NCBI RefSeq assembly: GCF_964275005.1
Contig: NC_092698.1
Location: 34,939,662 to 35,003,661, forward strand
Direction of reading: 5' to 3'
Source: Diadema setosum
Lineage: Eukaryota; Echinodermata; Echinoidea; Diadematoida; Diadematidae
Length of the DNA stretch: 64,000 nucleotides
Position numbers and translations under genes: made by a program. The notes below the pieces were generated by a model, which was given only the letters and a program-made list of their open reading frames with translations, ran no database searches and was not told the origin of the DNA. The number at the start of each line of letters is the position of its first letter. Position 1 is the first letter of the stretch. This document shows positions 39,701-51,800 of this stretch, piece by piece.

Positions 39701-40833
39701 TTGTTTTTGTCAATAAACTTTATTTTTTTTTTTTTTTTTTTTTGGTAGGATGAATTCTATCTGTTCTACAGATGAAAGGGTGTCTATGGAGGACAGCTGT
39801 AAATGTCAAAAAATAAAAATAAATAAAAAAAAAACTCATCTGAACAGATTTTCCTGTCTACAGGTGGCTCAGCTAATAATAAAACTTGGTCTAAAAGCTG
39901 TCGACAGCCCCAAGTGAGAGCAATTGAGCCTTTATGCTGACTATGCCATGCCATCCACATTCTAGCTCATTTATTATCATTCCTTCTTCTGCCGATTCTA
40001 CCGAAGATGTCTCTATTATGTAGTGACTAGATCTAGTTTCATAGGCAAGATTAATTAGAGTGCTACTGGTAGGGCTCAGCATTTTACCAAAGGGGAGTTT
40101 TATTTTTTTCATTCATTATTTCAATAATTTATCTATTTGTATACTTTTACTGTAGAAACTTAGCCTCCACTGCACTGGCTGGAAATAAGTTAAATATTAC
40201 AAATTACTATGGTAAATAATATGCTGTAGCACGTGCTATCTGTTAGTGTTTCACGAAATACAAATTAATGAGATGTGGGCTGGGTTGGGAGAGATTCTCG
40301 GGCAGAAGGGGAAAAAGAAGAGGAGGAGGAAGAAGAAGTCAAGGACAAGAGTATACTTGAACTAGTTGAAGCACTGTGTCAGATATTTTTCTCTGACAAA
40401 TTTGTTCTCAGCCAATCAGATGCAATGATTTCAGTAGCTCATAACAGTTTGCCGGAAAAACATATCTGACAAAATGCTTCATGAAATGCCTCCATCCCAC
40501 GCCCCCCCCCCCCCTTTTCCAGGAGGCGGAAGAACAAGTAGAAGCCGCTGAGCTATCCACAAGTATCCTACATACGCTCATGTCTACATGCACAGTGAGC
40601 CTTATCGCAAGCTATTAAGTTGATAAATTACACACCTCCCACTGCATAAACAACCTCTCCATGTCTGCATCATTGTAGTCACGGATGTCCTTCTTCTTCC
40701 ACTTCTCAGCTGCATTTTCCTTCTCAGAACCACCTTCTTTCTCGGACTTCTTGTCCGCGGCAGCAAAAGAACCAGAGACGCACAATAATACCATTACTGT
40801 GCAAAACACAAGTATCTTGCGTGATTCAACCAT
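36752..40833 (-). CDS. MESD: MESD, LRP chaperone (complete, 3 exons, 256 aa)
   Basis: ER-resident chaperone that helps fold beta-propeller/EGF modules of LDL-receptor-related proteins such as LRP5/6, and so supports Wnt co-receptor export. Exons: 40833-40636, 38179-37947, 37091-36752; 771 nt including TAA, all GT-AG. Residues 1 to about 25 form a signal peptide (MVESRKILVFCTVMVLLCVS...). Exon 1 holds the signature KKKDIRDYNDADMERLFMQW. Exon 2 holds KIDFSKINPQNPESVLKLSK and GKTVMMFVTVSGNPP. Exon 3 holds DSNRAIFLLNDGSLAWEMKD and a lysine-rich tail ending KTEL, an ER-retention variant (vertebrates end in REDL). An in-frame upstream ATG exists, but it would put about 34 polar residues before the signal peptide, so 40833 is preferred. 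Length matches the family. Confidence 0.97.
37468..37495. repeat. (AG)n microsatellite in MESD intron 2
   Basis: About 13 AG units. The rest of the 855-bp intron (37092-37946) shows nothing else recognisable. Confidence 0.9.
38419..38947. mobile_element. Larger relative of the 12647 MITE, in MESD intron 1
   Basis: Ends TACAGTGCACTCCCGTTATA and its mirror (TAACGGGAGTGCACTGTA). GTTATAACGAA / TTCGTTATAAC occurs many times internally. At about 529 bp it is longer than the 12647-12848 copy. It shares its final TA with the next element. Confidence 0.9.
38946..39158. mobile_element. MITE copy, TACTGTAAAAGTGGATATTT ends (213 bp)
   Basis: CG-rich copy of the 31793-31985 family, with TTTTCGCGCGACTAATTTTT at the left and AATTTCCACTTTTACAGTA at the right. 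It abuts the 38419-38947 element; the TA between them is common to both. An (ATTGT)n tract follows at 39162-39187. Confidence 0.92.
39209..39603. mobile_element. TTAA-flanked MITE in MESD intron 1 (about 395 bp)
   Basis: TTAA at 39205-39208 and 39604-39607 flank AGGGATTGTACAG...CTATACAAGCCCT. The ends are inverted repeats of about 16 bases, with weaker inverted similarity further in. Same end logic as 17167-17573. Confidence 0.85.
40502..40515. repeat. C homopolymer near MESD exon 1
   Basis: About 14 consecutive C in MESD intron 1, about 120 bp downstream (in transcript direction) of the exon 1 donor. Confidence 0.9.
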
Positions 40834-41159
40834 CGTAGCTAGCCGCAGAATCGACAAAAACACGAAATTCCCGTAGTACAGGCACGTAGATTCTAGTACA
40901 ATGTATTTATTGTTTATACACCGGTGGTCGTCGATCACTGAAATTAATGGAATTCAAGTGTAGCTGGCTGGTAGCGATACCAGTGTACAGTTACAGAATG
41001 TGCTTCAAGTACCGTATTTGACGTACAGTGTACATTGTACCTGAAACACATGTGTTTACTACAGTGTACTGTACTACGTGTGTGTGATTTTCAGTTTCTC
41101 TTATTCCTCTTCCACAATATGCAACGCGATGTGTGGATTGCGGGCTGTGCCATGTGTGC

Positions 41160-41185
41160 GTTGACTATTGGCCAATCGACGACGT
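41160..41185. promoter_or_regulatory. CCAAT-type motif upstream of MESD
   Basis: ATTGGCCAAT at about 41166-41175 contains CCAAT on both strands, about 330 bp upstream of the MESD start codon. No clear TATA box is seen between it and the ATG. Motif match only. Confidence 0.25.
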
Positions 41186-41976
41186 GTTTTGCATCGTGAG
41201 TGACAACCCGCGCAAAATCGAAATAAAATCTGTACAAGGTACAATATATAATTTTCAGTAGGGAGGTGAATTTGACTATACTCCTATAAACTAAATCTTG
41301 TTGAATAGTGCAATACATGTAGGCCTATGATTATTTTTGTGAAGTGTGACCTACCAAACTTGTAGGACTTTCCTTGTTGCCCTTCAGACAAATTATTTAA
41401 ATGACTTTGTATTTTCGGTCTTTTTGGTTTTTTTAATTCTTATTTATTCATTCATTCTGTAGTTATAAGGGCCTACAGCTCATGACAAGCCCATGGCATT
41501 TGCTTTCCAAATGAGACCAGCTGTACGTTGATCTGGTGCAATTCATTACAATGTTAGTTGTTTCATTGAGCTGTAGCTCCATGGTTGTTTCAATTTCTGG
41601 TTTTATTAAATAGAAGAGCAATATTGAAACAACATTAGTTGTTAAAGTCATCATCAGAAAAGCTAGCTTGTATCATAAGATCAAAATTTGGGATTGCAAT
41701 AACCTAGCAATATAATGACTTTCATGGGCAAGTTCTACTTGCTAATTACTGACTGAATGCATAAATCTCTAATTTTAATTTACAAACCAATGGGAAACTT
41801 TATACAGTATCAGTGATATGTGTCATCTCAGGTGATATGTCTGTAAGGTTCCAGCTGCTGTCACCTTTCAAATTCATTGAAAACATGTGAAACATTGCTA
41901 TAATAGTCCTACATATATTTTTTCAATGTCCCATTTCTGTGAAAATCCTGTGTATGCAATGTTACTCATCAGTTAA

Positions 41977-42513
41977 AGGGGAATGACCCAAACTAAATGT
42001 GGATTGAGTGAATGCAGTAATGATTAGAACACAGAAGTGAAAGTTGAGGCAAATTGGACAATCCCTTCAAAAGTTAAGAATTTCTAAAGTTTTGGTGCTG
42101 CCATCTTGATCGCTGGATGAAAAGACTACTACAGTTCATGTCACATATGGAAAACAATATAAAGGACATAGAGAAGCAATTAATATATCATTTTAACTTT
42201 TCTAGCACAATGAAAGAGAACTGGACTTGCCTCTTTCAGAAAGTAGGGGAAATAGTACATTTATTACCCTTAACATGTTAGCAATTGGTAACGGAAATGT
42301 GTACTTTTCATTTAAAAAGTGAAATTTTGCAAAATGTTCTTTGTATCTTCCTTTCCATATGATCTGCAGTAGTCTTCTTATATCCATGGTAGCACCAAAC
42401 TTTTAACATTTCATAACTTTTCAGATTTGTCTAATTTTTCTTAAACTGTCACTGATGTGTTCTACAAATGTTGTCGTTCACTAAATCCACATATATTTTG
42501 GGTTTTATTCCCT
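41977..42513. mobile_element. Foldback TTAA-type element between MESD and INO80D (about 537 bp)
   Basis: The left arm (AGGGGAATGACCCAAACTAA..., GTTTTGGTGCTGCCAT) is repeated inverted in the right arm (ATGGTAGCACCAAACTTTT... to ATTCCCT). Arms extend about 200 bp with moderate divergence. The left flank is TTAA (41973-41976); the right flank is TTGA (42514-42517), one change from TTAA. Confidence 0.85.
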
Positions 42514-42900
42514 TTGAATTATTCACCCTTTACGTCTAGCAAGGTGAAAATATGTACAGCCACACCTTCATGGAAATCCATACAATGGGAATTTTTTTGC
42601 ACTGAATTCTAATTTCGATCCAAAATCTTCTTTTTCTCTACTTTTTAACTTCAGTGTATCATTAAAATGAAATAATCACAGGTAGGCAACGATTCCATGA
42701 GATTGATTAAAGCAGATACTCATCTACATGAGTTCTACTTAAATAGACTAAGAAAATTGAGATTTCCTTCATAAAAAAGCAGTTACAGCAGTAAATGTTT
42801 TGGGGACATGTAAGATAATGGATGATATATATATATTTTTTCATCTATCACTTCCTCTACAGTCAATGTGAATATGCCCACCTGCTAAATGCATGCCATC

Positions 42901-42984
42901 AATTCGTCCCACTTTTCACGAAGTGACGGAAGCTGCATGGTATCCGTGCGGCTTTCCGTCACTTCGTGAAAAGTGGGACGAATT
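42901..42984. repeat. Perfect 31-bp-arm hairpin with 22-nt loop
   Basis: 42901-42931 (AATTCGTCCCACTTTTCACG...) is the exact reverse complement of 42954-42984. The surrounding DNA shows no matching TIR element. Confidence 0.95.
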
Positions 42985-45900
42985 ATTGGGTTATGATATT
43001 TGTCTTGATAGCACTGATGCCAAATATTTTTGAAGAGAAAATCCAGTGCTACCCAACTTATCTGGAATGTGAAAATTAGAATACACAGTTCGATAGTTGC
43101 AACAGATTTGACATCTAACAAGAATCCACACCTACATCAGTATCCACACATTTACACACATACCACTTTGTGGTAAAATCACATATCACACATGCACACA
43201 CACACCATCACATTTTCTCTAAACAGCATAATATCCACCATCATTGAAGGAACAACTCTTGAAAAGGATAATCATTTGTACACCTGCCATAAACAGATTA
43301 TATTTTAATGTTGACAATATTTTCCATCCTCCGTCGTTTGTGGCAAAATAGTATTTTTTATTCTCTTGTAAAAAATATCCCACAATACACTGAATGCAGA
43401 CTGGGCCGCACTTCCTCATTCTCCATTAACATATATTACAAAAAATGAAACAAAGACATGATAAACACACAGATATAACAATTTTATAAACAGTCAAGTA
43501 CATTTCTAACAGAATATCTTCGAAGAAAATTTTGCCTATAGACTATTTTAGAGCAAATCATCTTCCGTGTTCTCACTCAAAAATTAATTCTGAAGTGGAT
43601 GCCTTGTGTTAGAGAGAAATAATGTTGATCAGCACTGGTTTGCTGGTTTCTGATTTGTCTAGCACTCAACACTAGACATCTGTATTTAACCTTTTCTGCC
43701 AGGAGGTCGATGGAGACTAACATTACTGTGTATTTGGAATATTTTGCAGTGTTCATATTTTTGCGACTTATTTTTGCATGTTGACTGATACTTGCAAGAT
43801 TAACAGCTTGTCAAAATGTCACTGCCTGTAACACAAATGCACTGTATATTGTCTCCTGGAAGGGGTTGAATTGTATTTCTCATTGTCACTACAGTTCTTG
43901 ATCACAAATTCCACCACTCACAAAACTGTCTTTCAAATCCCGAGTTCTCCAAGTTCTCCTCTAGTGTGAAGGGTTTCTGTTGAACATGACCAAAAGAAGA
44001 CAGGAAAAGGGGGGCACTGTGCAGTCATGCTACAGTATATATTTCATCTGAGGGAACTGACACATACATACCTTCAGAAACACATTTTCTTCGATTGCTA
44101 TAATGAGGCAAGCAGCTGAGTAGGGTATGGTAGTCATGTGGTACAGTGGTAGTCACGTACTACTAAATTTGCGCAATATAAGTTACAACAATGACATTGC
44201 AGCTACACTGTATATGTAAAGCTTAGTGAATGAGTCTGAATTGTGAACACCAATCCATATATGTAACCCCTATTTTGCAGGATCTCAATTACTTCAAGGC
44301 AAACAAGACAGTCTCCAGGCCACAAAAATGAAGAATGAATGAATAAATCAAAAATCAAATTTACAATAGATCACTACCTACATGTAGCACCCGTTTCCTT
44401 ATCCTCTGGCCAACAAATATTGTGATGTGGCATCATAAGAATGAGTTAATGAAGGGCTCCCTCATACCCCATCAATGAGAAGGTAGACAGGCTCAAGTTT
44501 AAGGGGTTCTAATGCACATGACTGGATCATTGCTTATCAATTCACATATGAAATTCAGCCTATTTTAAGACCACTTTTTAAAAGATAAAGTGTCTTCCAC
44601 AATGAGTACATAAATTTGCTCACACATATTTATGTTTCAGATGGATTCTGCTGCTGGTAAAAAGTTCCAAGTACAAACTAGGAAATAAGTATGAATATGA
44701 GTACTTTATGATTCTGAATGGCTATGTTCACTTTCATGTCATTTGGTACACATATGTACATAATGTGACAAAACAAAAACAAACTATAGCATGTAATATA
44801 GTCAGTGAAATTTGTTTCAGATATACTTTTCTGTAATTGCATATGTCTGTTATTCAATTTGCTAATGTCCCACTTCAACCTGGCCTAGAACCTACTCATA
44901 TCAACGTTCCTCTCACAAAAACTGGAGACAATACTGAAGAGAGTTCTGGTATATGTCAGAAACCAACATCATTTACATACGCTACTACTTAGATGTCATT
45001 TTAAAGTTGCTGCACTTGTTCTACATTACATCAGAACACTATCAAGTTTATCAATGCAATGGTAACTATTATCAAGTATAATTGGCGTACCAAATGCAAT
45101 TAGACCTGAGAATATTCACAAGAAATATTTTCATCTACACATAGAGAATTGTATGAGTTACCTGTACTCAGTTCCATAAAGACATTGTCACACCACCCAA
45201 AATGCATACATAAACAAACATACATTTCTAAAATCAACAGTTAGTTGGCAAAATTCACATGAATCAGTAGAGGTTGAGTAGTTCCATAAGATCTGGAAAA
45301 CAGTTACAAAATGCTGAATACTTTAAGTGCATAGCATTTACAAGTTTCCTACTTAGCCAGCATAGCATGACTGTGATATGTAGCTACTGCCATATTTCCT
45401 ACAGGAGACCTTTTCAAATTGTGGTACTCTGAAAAGCTACATCAAAGCTCACCTTTAAATCACCAATGTGTCCAGAGCATGTTAAATTTCCTGTTTATCA
45501 CTTACAATATACCTAACAACAAGGGATGTTGGTTATACCAAGGAGGTTAGAGAGATGGAGTTCCAACTGGCTGTAGTTATTCATAACAGCTGTCAGTTTT
45601 CTATGGATATACAAAAGAATTGCACACCTGTGCATTTGTGTATTTGATGATTAGGACTCGATGCTGCCGTCTTTCTAAGCAATCTGAAGATTCTTTTTGA
45701 ATGCTGAAATAATGTTGGCTATATTCTGCTTGTTTATTTACTAGATCAAATTAAATTTCACATAATGATAAAGCACATAAAGCCAAATGTATCTCGTTCA
45801 GAAAAATGAGCAAAATTTAATTCTAAGCAGTTTATTGTAAAAGTATTTATCTACTTTGAAACTGTACCCTCAATGGAAAGCAGATTTTATTATATTTCAG

Positions 45901-48649
45901 ATCACTTTCAACAAATGAAACTGATATGGTATAATCTTCAAGATAGTTCTTCATTCATTTGTAAGCCAGATTAGTGTAAAGACATGTGGTGTCAAGTCAT
46001 TTTTATTTTCATTTCATCAATTTTTGCACAATTTTTATTCGTGCATCCCAGTGTCTGTACCAGTATGTACCGCTCATCTTTTGTAAGAAGGGACGGCAGA
46101 AATTCATTACCATCGTAAAGACATATCTTCCTGAGAGAGTAGCTGGTTATTATACATTGAGATATAAATCAATTGTCTTCCTATCTGTAGAACAGCTCCA
46201 GTTTGGCACATACTTCAAATATCTTTGTGTGGCGGCATCAACTGAGGGTTCAAAGGGAATAAGGCCGTTGTGACTCCATGTCTTAAACCTCCTTGATTAT
46301 ACATGCATTGGGTACTTACACTCCTAATATCTGGTAAACTGTCATTTAACAAAAAAGCAGCAACACGAGAAACGGAACTATTACATATCCTGAACAAATT
46401 TATAAGGGGGTCACTTTATTTGCCATGATTGCTACTTTTTCAACAAGCCATAGTGGAAAAAGGGAATTCATTGACACAGCTACTTTGTTTTTTCTACAAT
46501 AGAATCTATAAATATGGGCTCTTCTTATTTCCATTTATCGCAGACAGCTAACTTTTAGTTTTGCCACCAATCCAGCATTGTTATGCATGTGTACAGAAAA
46601 CATCTAACAGACAGCTAATAAATTCATTGTAATTTCTCTGCATTTAACCACTTATCGAAAAAGAAATATTCTCATGTCATATGAGTGTGACAGATGCTAC
46701 AGTTGTTCTATGCCATTTCCTACTGCCAATGAAAATAGTTTAGTAGTTAGTTAACTCTATGACTTCTTAATTCTATGCACAAATTCTGTGTGAGGGAGTT
46801 GCATGAGACAAGAGTGCCTCTAGCTGTACCATTCTAAACCTGGTTTCATCAGAACATATTCTTCACTATTTGAAAGACAACTAAAGATGTGAAATTCTCA
46901 GAAAACAATGGTAATTTGATTTCAATTCAAATAGGTTATTTCTATTCATTAAAAAAAAAATGTCGTCTCTTGATCTCACGTGAAGGTCAAAGAAGAGAAA
47001 CGCAACAACTTCAGCAATGAAAGAATTATTCTGTAGCTTCATTGTGGGATGTCGTCACAAAAACTGTTTGCACTGCACAGAATATCTATACTTTCATTAC
47101 TACACAAAATATATATATCTGTATAAAAAATATCTCACATGAAATTTGGTCCAGCAAACAGATGAACAAGACAAAAACCTTTGTGTTGAAGAATGTCAGT
47201 AGACTAATACAACTAGCATTGCAAATACCTAATCATGACATCATATCATCCAAACTAGACTTGATGCAGAGAAACACCCAAATGAAGAGTCATAAAAAGT
47301 TTTCCGTGATGACAATGAATTAGACCGACAGTATATTTTTCTCCTACACCAAAGAAAAGAATGATCAAAATCACCTGTTAAGTCTTGGATACGAGTGTGA
47401 CAAGTTCATGTAACTTTTGGAATGCTCCACCCACCTAATCTTCATATGCCCATTGGCAAGAAAACAATACAAGCCCTGCAGATTGCTGTGACAGCAGGTG
47501 ATCTAGACTTTGTGTCCCAATTTATCAAACAGGTGACACATCACATTCTGACACTTGAACTGTAACTGTCAATGACCATTACCCACAACCATACCACAAT
47601 AACCCTCCGTCCAAGTTGTCAAAATGCATAAGGAATAGCATATTAGCTTTACGAAATGGTGAAACTCTGGCCCAACCAAACAAAACTGTTAAATTTGTTT
47701 TCAATCCCAATACAACACAGCCTAACACTGCCTATGATTGATATCAAGAAGGTCTGATGGCTAAAGTCTGTGTTTGAATGACTTTGAATACCCCAAAGAC
47801 TGCAACACAAGCAGAACAAATTCAAGTGCTTTGCACATGAAAGTATCAAATATCTACACTCATTACATCTTATAAAATCTTGATTAAGTTGAAATTATAT
47901 GCTACTGATTGCAGCAAGCTGTTTTGTAACGTTACCTGCAATATATAATCATCTCCCATTTCATTACATTGTACATCTCATTTGCTAAGTAAGAATATAA
48001 GCTTTGTATAAGCACGACAAAATTCAACGAAAGTACATCAAGGTGTGTTTCATACGCATATTTCCCCATTGCAACAAAAAGAAAACACAAGGCCTTGAAT
48101 AAGTCAAACAGCATTGTTCCACATGACACTAGAATTGGGACACAGTACATTTTGGGGGGGACCACACAAATACTTGAGCTAAAAAACAAAAAAACCAACA
48201 TGTTGCCTTCCCTGCATAACACACAGACTGCTGCGGCACATTTCTATTTGACTGATTATGCTTTATCAGCTTTCGTAGAGGAATTATAGTCCAGCATTCT
48301 TTAAAAGTGTTCTCATGTGTCATTTTTTGTTTGCTTAACACTAGGTAACCACCTTTTCATTATAGCCTGTGTGCTTCAGTTCTATTGCCTGGGTACAGAA
48401 GTCACAGACTGCAGCTCTTCATCTCTCTAAACATTATATGACTGGGGTGGGGTGGGTTGGGACACTTTTTTTTTTTTTTCAACCACAGCAATTCTTTTCA
48501 CTGTGGGTTTACTTGAAAACTGAAGTATACATAGACTTTGAGACAAAACACAGAACATAAATACACAAATCACCTATTTCATTGACATCTACTGAATACT
48601 ATCAAATACCGATAAACCACTTGTGGACGCTAGGACAAAAGAGACAGTG

Positions 48650-48768
48650 TCACGTGCCTTGTTGCTTGATGGTAGGTGTGATGTTGACATTTGGTGCCGT
48701 GTATGGTGGTGTTGGTATCCCAGTACTTGCTTGAGGTGATGGCAGTCCAGGTGCAAAGCCAGACTGCT

Positions 48769-48800
<32 letters not shown>

Positions 48801-51800
48801 TGCTGCTGCAAGTGACTCTGAGCAATGACATTGAAACTTGGCAACTTTTGAGTATTCACTGATGGGCTGGTCATCTGTGTACCAAATTGCAATCCTCCAT
48901 TTGAGTTGAGGCCATTGATGCTGGGCAAACTGTTGGCGTTGCTGCGGAGTAAGGCATTGTGGATGTTAGGCAGGTTGCTCCATGTCTGCCTAAAACTAGG
49001 TAGAACTGTGGGCTGGCTGGCCTGAACCGACGCAGATGAATTCGGACTCATTCCTGGTGTGGTGTTTGGGCTAGCTTGTGGCAAGGTTGTTGTGACAATT
49101 TGGGGACTCTGGGGTGAAAGCATGGGGTGGGGGACCTGTTGTCCGTGTGGTGATGGCATGGACTGGGTGACGGGGAACTGGGGCAGCATTGCACGTTGGT
49201 TTCCACCAATTAGGCCGTTGAGGAGGGTATGCCGCAGTGATTCATGGTGGTTGTGATCAACTGGCACGGTGGTGGTGGCCAATGCATTCTGTGCCAGGAG
49301 CGTCTGAGTCTGGGGCATTATGTTTCCATTGAACTGCGCTACGCTATTCGTGTAGACTGCTGTGCTTGGCAGGGTGAAGGTCTGCCCGGGCTGTGAGGCT
49401 GTGAGGCTACTCAAAGGCACTGAGTTGGCGAGATTTGAGGACGGCTGAATTGCATTGTGATGGGTCCCATCATTAGAGTTTTGCCTGATTGTGTCAGCAA
49501 TGAGTCTGTTTGCAGCTAGCTGGAGATCACTTGGGAGTCCATCAGAGCTATCCTGACTGATAGCAGCCTCAGTCACATCAGGTGGCAACGAGCTGCTACT
49601 CTCACACTCTGCATCATCCAAAAGCAGAGTGGCGGAAGGAAACTGGCCAAGAGCTGGGTGTGACAGCTGCTCCAACGAGGCCTTGGCATCATTCACCTCT
49701 TCTGATGCCTGGAATAGCGCCCTCTCAAGAGCCTCTGCCTCTTCCTTGGTTGGTAGGAAACCGCCATTCTTTCCTACAAGGAGAATTCAGTTTGAAACTC
49801 GGTTAAAACAAGTCGTTGAAACTGCAGCATAAACACATTATCAGTAAATAGACAAAAAGTTGATTACTATGCATGCAAGCAGATATGCCTATAATATGTT
49901 GGCTTAGTACCAAAAAAACATTTGTTTGTGAATTAGAATAGATCAAAATGTTGTCTTAAATTTTGTGTCATTGACCAAATTATGCTATCACACCCATTCA
50001 CACAAATAAGGTGCATTGTCTCCTTTAATGTAAATTGACAGAATTGTAGTTTTAATATTTTTGGACGATTTCTTAAGTCTTCTTGGAAGCTTCGAAGATA
50101 CAACACAGAAGATGGATCATAGCAATCACTATCTCAGAGGCAACATACACTATAATAACAGGTGGGAAAACAATAAGGTCCCCAAAAATACGCTATGCAC
50201 AAATGTCTATTGCCTTCTGATAACAAAAGAGTGCAAACAACCACCAGAACTGCATCAAGATATTTTAAAAAGATGACCTGCCACATTTAAGTATCCAATT
50301 AACTAAACATAATTCAATATGATACATAGAAATTTTGATGCCAATTGTAAAAATGGTATTTCAATGGCTATTGGTACTAACAGATAATCAGAAAAGTTCT
50401 TAACATTGATGCCCTGATGTAAAGAATCATTCCCATCAAATGTTGCATCAAATTGACACCTGACAAATTTTATTTTGCATGTATACATGTGAATAAAAGG
50501 AAAAGTTGTTGTTTAACAAAGAGCACATAAACAATTCAACAAATCCTCTCATGCAGCAACAATGTAAAGTACTGCAGTTGCCAACCTCTGCAAACCATAA
50601 GACAATGTGATGCACAGGAAACAGCAAAAGTAAATATAAAAAATTACTAGTGATTTTTTCAAGGCAAAATTGAATGATTGTAGTTAAAATTGGAATATAT
50701 TGAACATGCTACACATGCTTAATCAGATTTCATTCAGCAAATATATTTTAACTTCACTAGCATTTTTGTATTTTTTATGAAGAAAAATATACTAGGCCTA
50801 CATATCTTAAAACAATGCAGGTTAGTAGCTATGATTATGTCACAAATTTTATGAGAATTAGACAGATAAATAGATATTTTGTCCCTGTACCTTCAAAGAA
50901 TTCATCCAGGTTAGGGAGGATGCTAGACAGAGCCTCCTCCTCTGCATCTGAGCCCAGCTCCTCTGGTGGCGAGTCCACATTCATGGCCTCCTCCAGAGCT
51001 GAGATATCCATCAGGTGCTCCGGGATATCGTGGGCTCCCAGGGGGGAGGGGCTCCTGAAGGGCGGGGCTGGTGTGGGAGGATGAGGGGCAGCTACGGGCA
51101 TCGTCGTCGTGCTGATGGGAAGCTGGTAGTTTTGCAGAGGTTCTGAGAGGGGAGGTGTAAAAGTTGAAACACACACTATTTGTAAAATGTGTAATATTGC
51201 ATCAAATCATGTTGGAAAGTAGTAACAAAAGTGCAATATGCAATGTACATACTCATAATAGTATGAACAAAATAAGCCCCACCATCTAAATGCACGGCCA
51301 TATTCAACACAATAGTATTGAGAGTTGGCAGCAGCAGTTGTGTAGTTTAGCAACATGTTTTATCCTTTATGCCTTGTCCTTCAGAGGGGACTTAAAGCCA
51401 TCGGTGCAATGGTTGCTCACTCCTGAAGCATTTAAGTGCTTCCTTAGGGGCCATGTAAAATAAATCCAAACACAATAAAAAAGAAATGTCATGCTTCTGC
51501 AGACAGATGTCCAAACCACAAACAGAACTCGCCAGTGGCATTATCATGAAGCAGAAGCATGAAAACCAGTATTCAGTGACACAGAACACTTCATCCTGTA
51601 CGAGCATGCATCAACTGACAGCTCTCTCAAATAAGCTCTCTCACTGCTGACACAGACAGACATCCATCACACCATGTTCAACAAGTGTACCTCTTGAAGC
51701 CGTCTGCATTACAACAGCAATGCCATTGGTCTTTGATTTCCTCACATTATCACAGGGGTGCATGTATACACATGTAGCCAAAGGATGGAATCTCAGGAAG

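Larger units (their letters stand above)
40834..48649. other. MESD upstream region, gene-free interval and INO80D 3' UTR
   Basis: No gene recognised. The MESD promoter should lie just above 40834. The INO80D 3' UTR runs downward from 48649; the first minus-strand AATAAA noticed by eye is at about 46420-46415. The interval also holds the foldback element at 41977-42513 and the hairpin at 42901-42984. Confidence 0.55.

Noticed and set aside
40833..40938. Upstream in-frame ATG for MESD
   Set aside because: It would add about 35 residues before a clear signal peptide, unlike the family; the ATG at 40833 fits better.
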